A stretch of 64,000 bases of DNA from Tanypteryx hageni (lineage: Eukaryota; Arthropoda; Insecta; Odonata; Petaluridae): assembly GCA_028673005.1 (NCBI GenBank), contig CM054114.1, forward strand, positions 13,698,516-13,762,515, written 5' to 3'. The position numbers were made by a program, and so were the translations under genes. Under the pieces are notes generated by a model that made no database searches, was not told the DNA's origin, and saw only the letters and a program-made list of their open reading frames with translations. This document shows positions 62,855 to 64,000 of the stretch, one piece after another (position 1 is the stretch's first letter; each line of letters opens with the position of its first letter).

Positions 62855-64000
62855 AAATCAATGCTACAGTTATTCATGCAACATAAAAAACAATGGGATT
62901 CATGAATAATTAATTGTACATAAATGGTTTTTATCATTCTAACTCGTATCGAATGAGGAGTTATTAGTTTTTAGGCATTGATGGAATCAGTCCAGGCTTC
63001 TCCTCCTGGTCATCTGAATTGCCAGAAGTCAAATCGAGTTCTCCAACCGATGGAGTATTTAGAGATTCGGATGTACTTCCGATAAATTTCCAAATGTCAG
63101 GAAATTTATCTCCAATAAGTTCAAAGTTATTAGGTGCATTCATGTTGGAGTTGGGTAAATGTATTGTGATGGCGTCTGCGCTACTCCCGCTGAAACCTCC
63201 GGGCCCGGCAGATACGGCTTTGGAATCAGCTTTAGATCCGGATAGCCCTCCTGGGCCAGCGGATAACGATTTTGCTTCCGAGGTTGAGCCTGAGATACCT
63301 CCTGGAACGGAAGAAAAGGAATTGGCGCCCGCGTTAGCCCCGGTGATGGTATCTGGACCGGCATTCGTAGTAGGGGCGCCCGTATTAGAGCCGGAAATGC
63401 CTAATGGTGCAGTTGTCAGTGGGTTTGCTCCGGAGATTGAGGCGGAAATTCCTTTCGACTCCTCGGTGTCATTCGCTACGGAAATATCTGAAGGCACATC
63501 GTATTTCCCGTCGGATCCAACGCTTGAAGGGCTTATTCCTGCATTCATGTTGTTGGAGCAAGCATTTCCTGGCAATGCTGCATGTTATAAGAAAATTAGA
63601 GAAATCTTTATTTTCTGAATAAAAAAATCATGAATTTCTTGATTCACCTAGTGACCGCAGATTACTCTCGATGCGTTAAGTAGGAATGTAAACAGAACAT
63701 GTGCGTTAAACATTTATCGTGATCTCAAATACGATTCCACCCTAAGGAAAGATATATGTTATGATTATCATGAGCAAAACGAGCTATGCATATATACAAA
63801 GTTTTAGTTTTCTTAAAGAATCCTTTCCATTTCAATGACGAAAATTAATCACTGGTGACGATTCCGTAAAAACTCAAAAACTTCCATTTCGATAAATTAC
63901 CATTATATTTATTATTGATAGTATCATTCAATTGCAGCTGAGTTAAATTAGATGTGCCCGGAAAACTAACCTTTTGATTCAATCTGGGCCAAAATGGCAC
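62855..64000. repeat. Array unit 15, cut by the window edge
   Basis: Only the left 1,146 bp of the unit are visible. It includes a whole copy of the 612-bp open frame, with the same protein as units 11 and 13. The window ends before the site where units 11 and 13 carry the 82-bp deletion, so its type cannot be told. Confidence 0.95.
62964..63577 (-). CDS. 17-residue-repeat protein, main exon, unit 15
   Basis: The frame is intact and identical in translation to units 11 and 13. The upstream exon candidate and TATA-like box are still inside the window (near 63,712 and 63,790). Confidence 0.55.

Larger units (their letters stand above)
1..64000. repeat. Tandem array of ~4.1 kb units (15 copies, one interrupted)
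   Basis: The same ~4.1 kb sequence recurs head to tail across the window. I anchored it on the motif AAATCAATGCTACAG, which starts at 1, 4098, 13902 (with AAATCAAAG), 18000, 22096, 26193, 30289, 34386, 38482, 42577 (in 42577-42591), 46671, 50672, 54763, 58764 and 62855. The gap from 4098 to 13902 is larger because of a retrotransposon. Reading left to right, each unit contains a GC-richer 612-bp block with a minus-strand open frame, then about 3.4 kb of AT-rich spacer. The spacer holds promoter-like motifs and short open frames but no gene I recognise. Copies differ by scattered substitutions and short indels, so they are diverged paralogues and not one sequence repeated by mistake. Neither end of the array lies in the window. 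Confidence 0.97.
60290..64000. repeat. 8,092-bp dimer, third copy (cut by the window)
   Basis: The same sequence continues to the edge. Single-base differences from the second copy include GAGAAATGC near 62,535 and TTTTTGCC near 62,821. Confidence 0.85.

Noticed and set aside
1..64000. CRISPR array, bacterial operon or rDNA repeat as explanation of the periodicity
   Set aside because: Units are 4 kb with no short direct-repeat/spacer pattern, no ribosomal RNA sequence, and intron-like and retrotransposon features typical of animals.

Overview
The window is eukaryotic, most likely arthropod (probably insect) nuclear DNA. It is AT-rich and has no operon-like gene packing. It carries a full-length-looking CR1/L2-type non-LTR retrotransposon and splice-site-like signals. 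I cannot name the species.

Almost the whole window is one head-to-tail tandem array of a ~4.1 kb unit. It holds fourteen units and the left part of a fifteenth, and continues past both ends. Spacing is 4,096-4,097 bp on the left and alternates 4,001/4,091 bp on the right. Each unit has one distinctive coding block on the minus strand. This is a 612-bp, relatively GC-rich open frame for a Gly/Ser/Ala-rich polypeptide built on a 17-residue period, with an acidic C-terminal tail. All fifteen copies keep exactly this length, with no stop or indel. The frame has no dependable ATG of its own, and its upstream edge is a good 3' splice acceptor (branch-like CTAAT, then TTGCAG). A TATA-like box, a short signal-peptide-like first exon and a 78-nt intron can be drawn just upstream, but the donor is weak and four copies have lost this exon. 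The other ~3.4 kb of each unit is AT-rich, with only short, irregularly preserved open frames.

The array has higher-order structure. An 8,193-bp two-unit block is repeated across about 20,953-37,375, with no difference at the sites I compared. From about 44,106 to the right end a different 8,092-bp two-unit block (one long and one short unit) is repeated about 2.5 times with a few base differences. This fits recent unequal exchange acting on dimers.

Unit 2 is interrupted by a 6,004-bp retrotransposon (7451-13454, plus strand) flanked by a 5-bp target duplication. It has ORF1 (coiled coil plus RRM-like domain), ORF2 (endonuclease plus reverse transcriptase), and a TATC-repeat tail. Each ORF is broken by a nonsense codon, and ORF2 also by a probable frameshift, so this copy looks dead. 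The same unit has lost 299 bp about 350 bp beyond the insertion.

The most interesting item is the tandemly amplified 17-residue-repeat gene (or gene-derived satellite). Whether it is expressed cannot be decided from sequence alone: differences between copies are overwhelmingly amino-acid changing, which argues against strong purifying selection.
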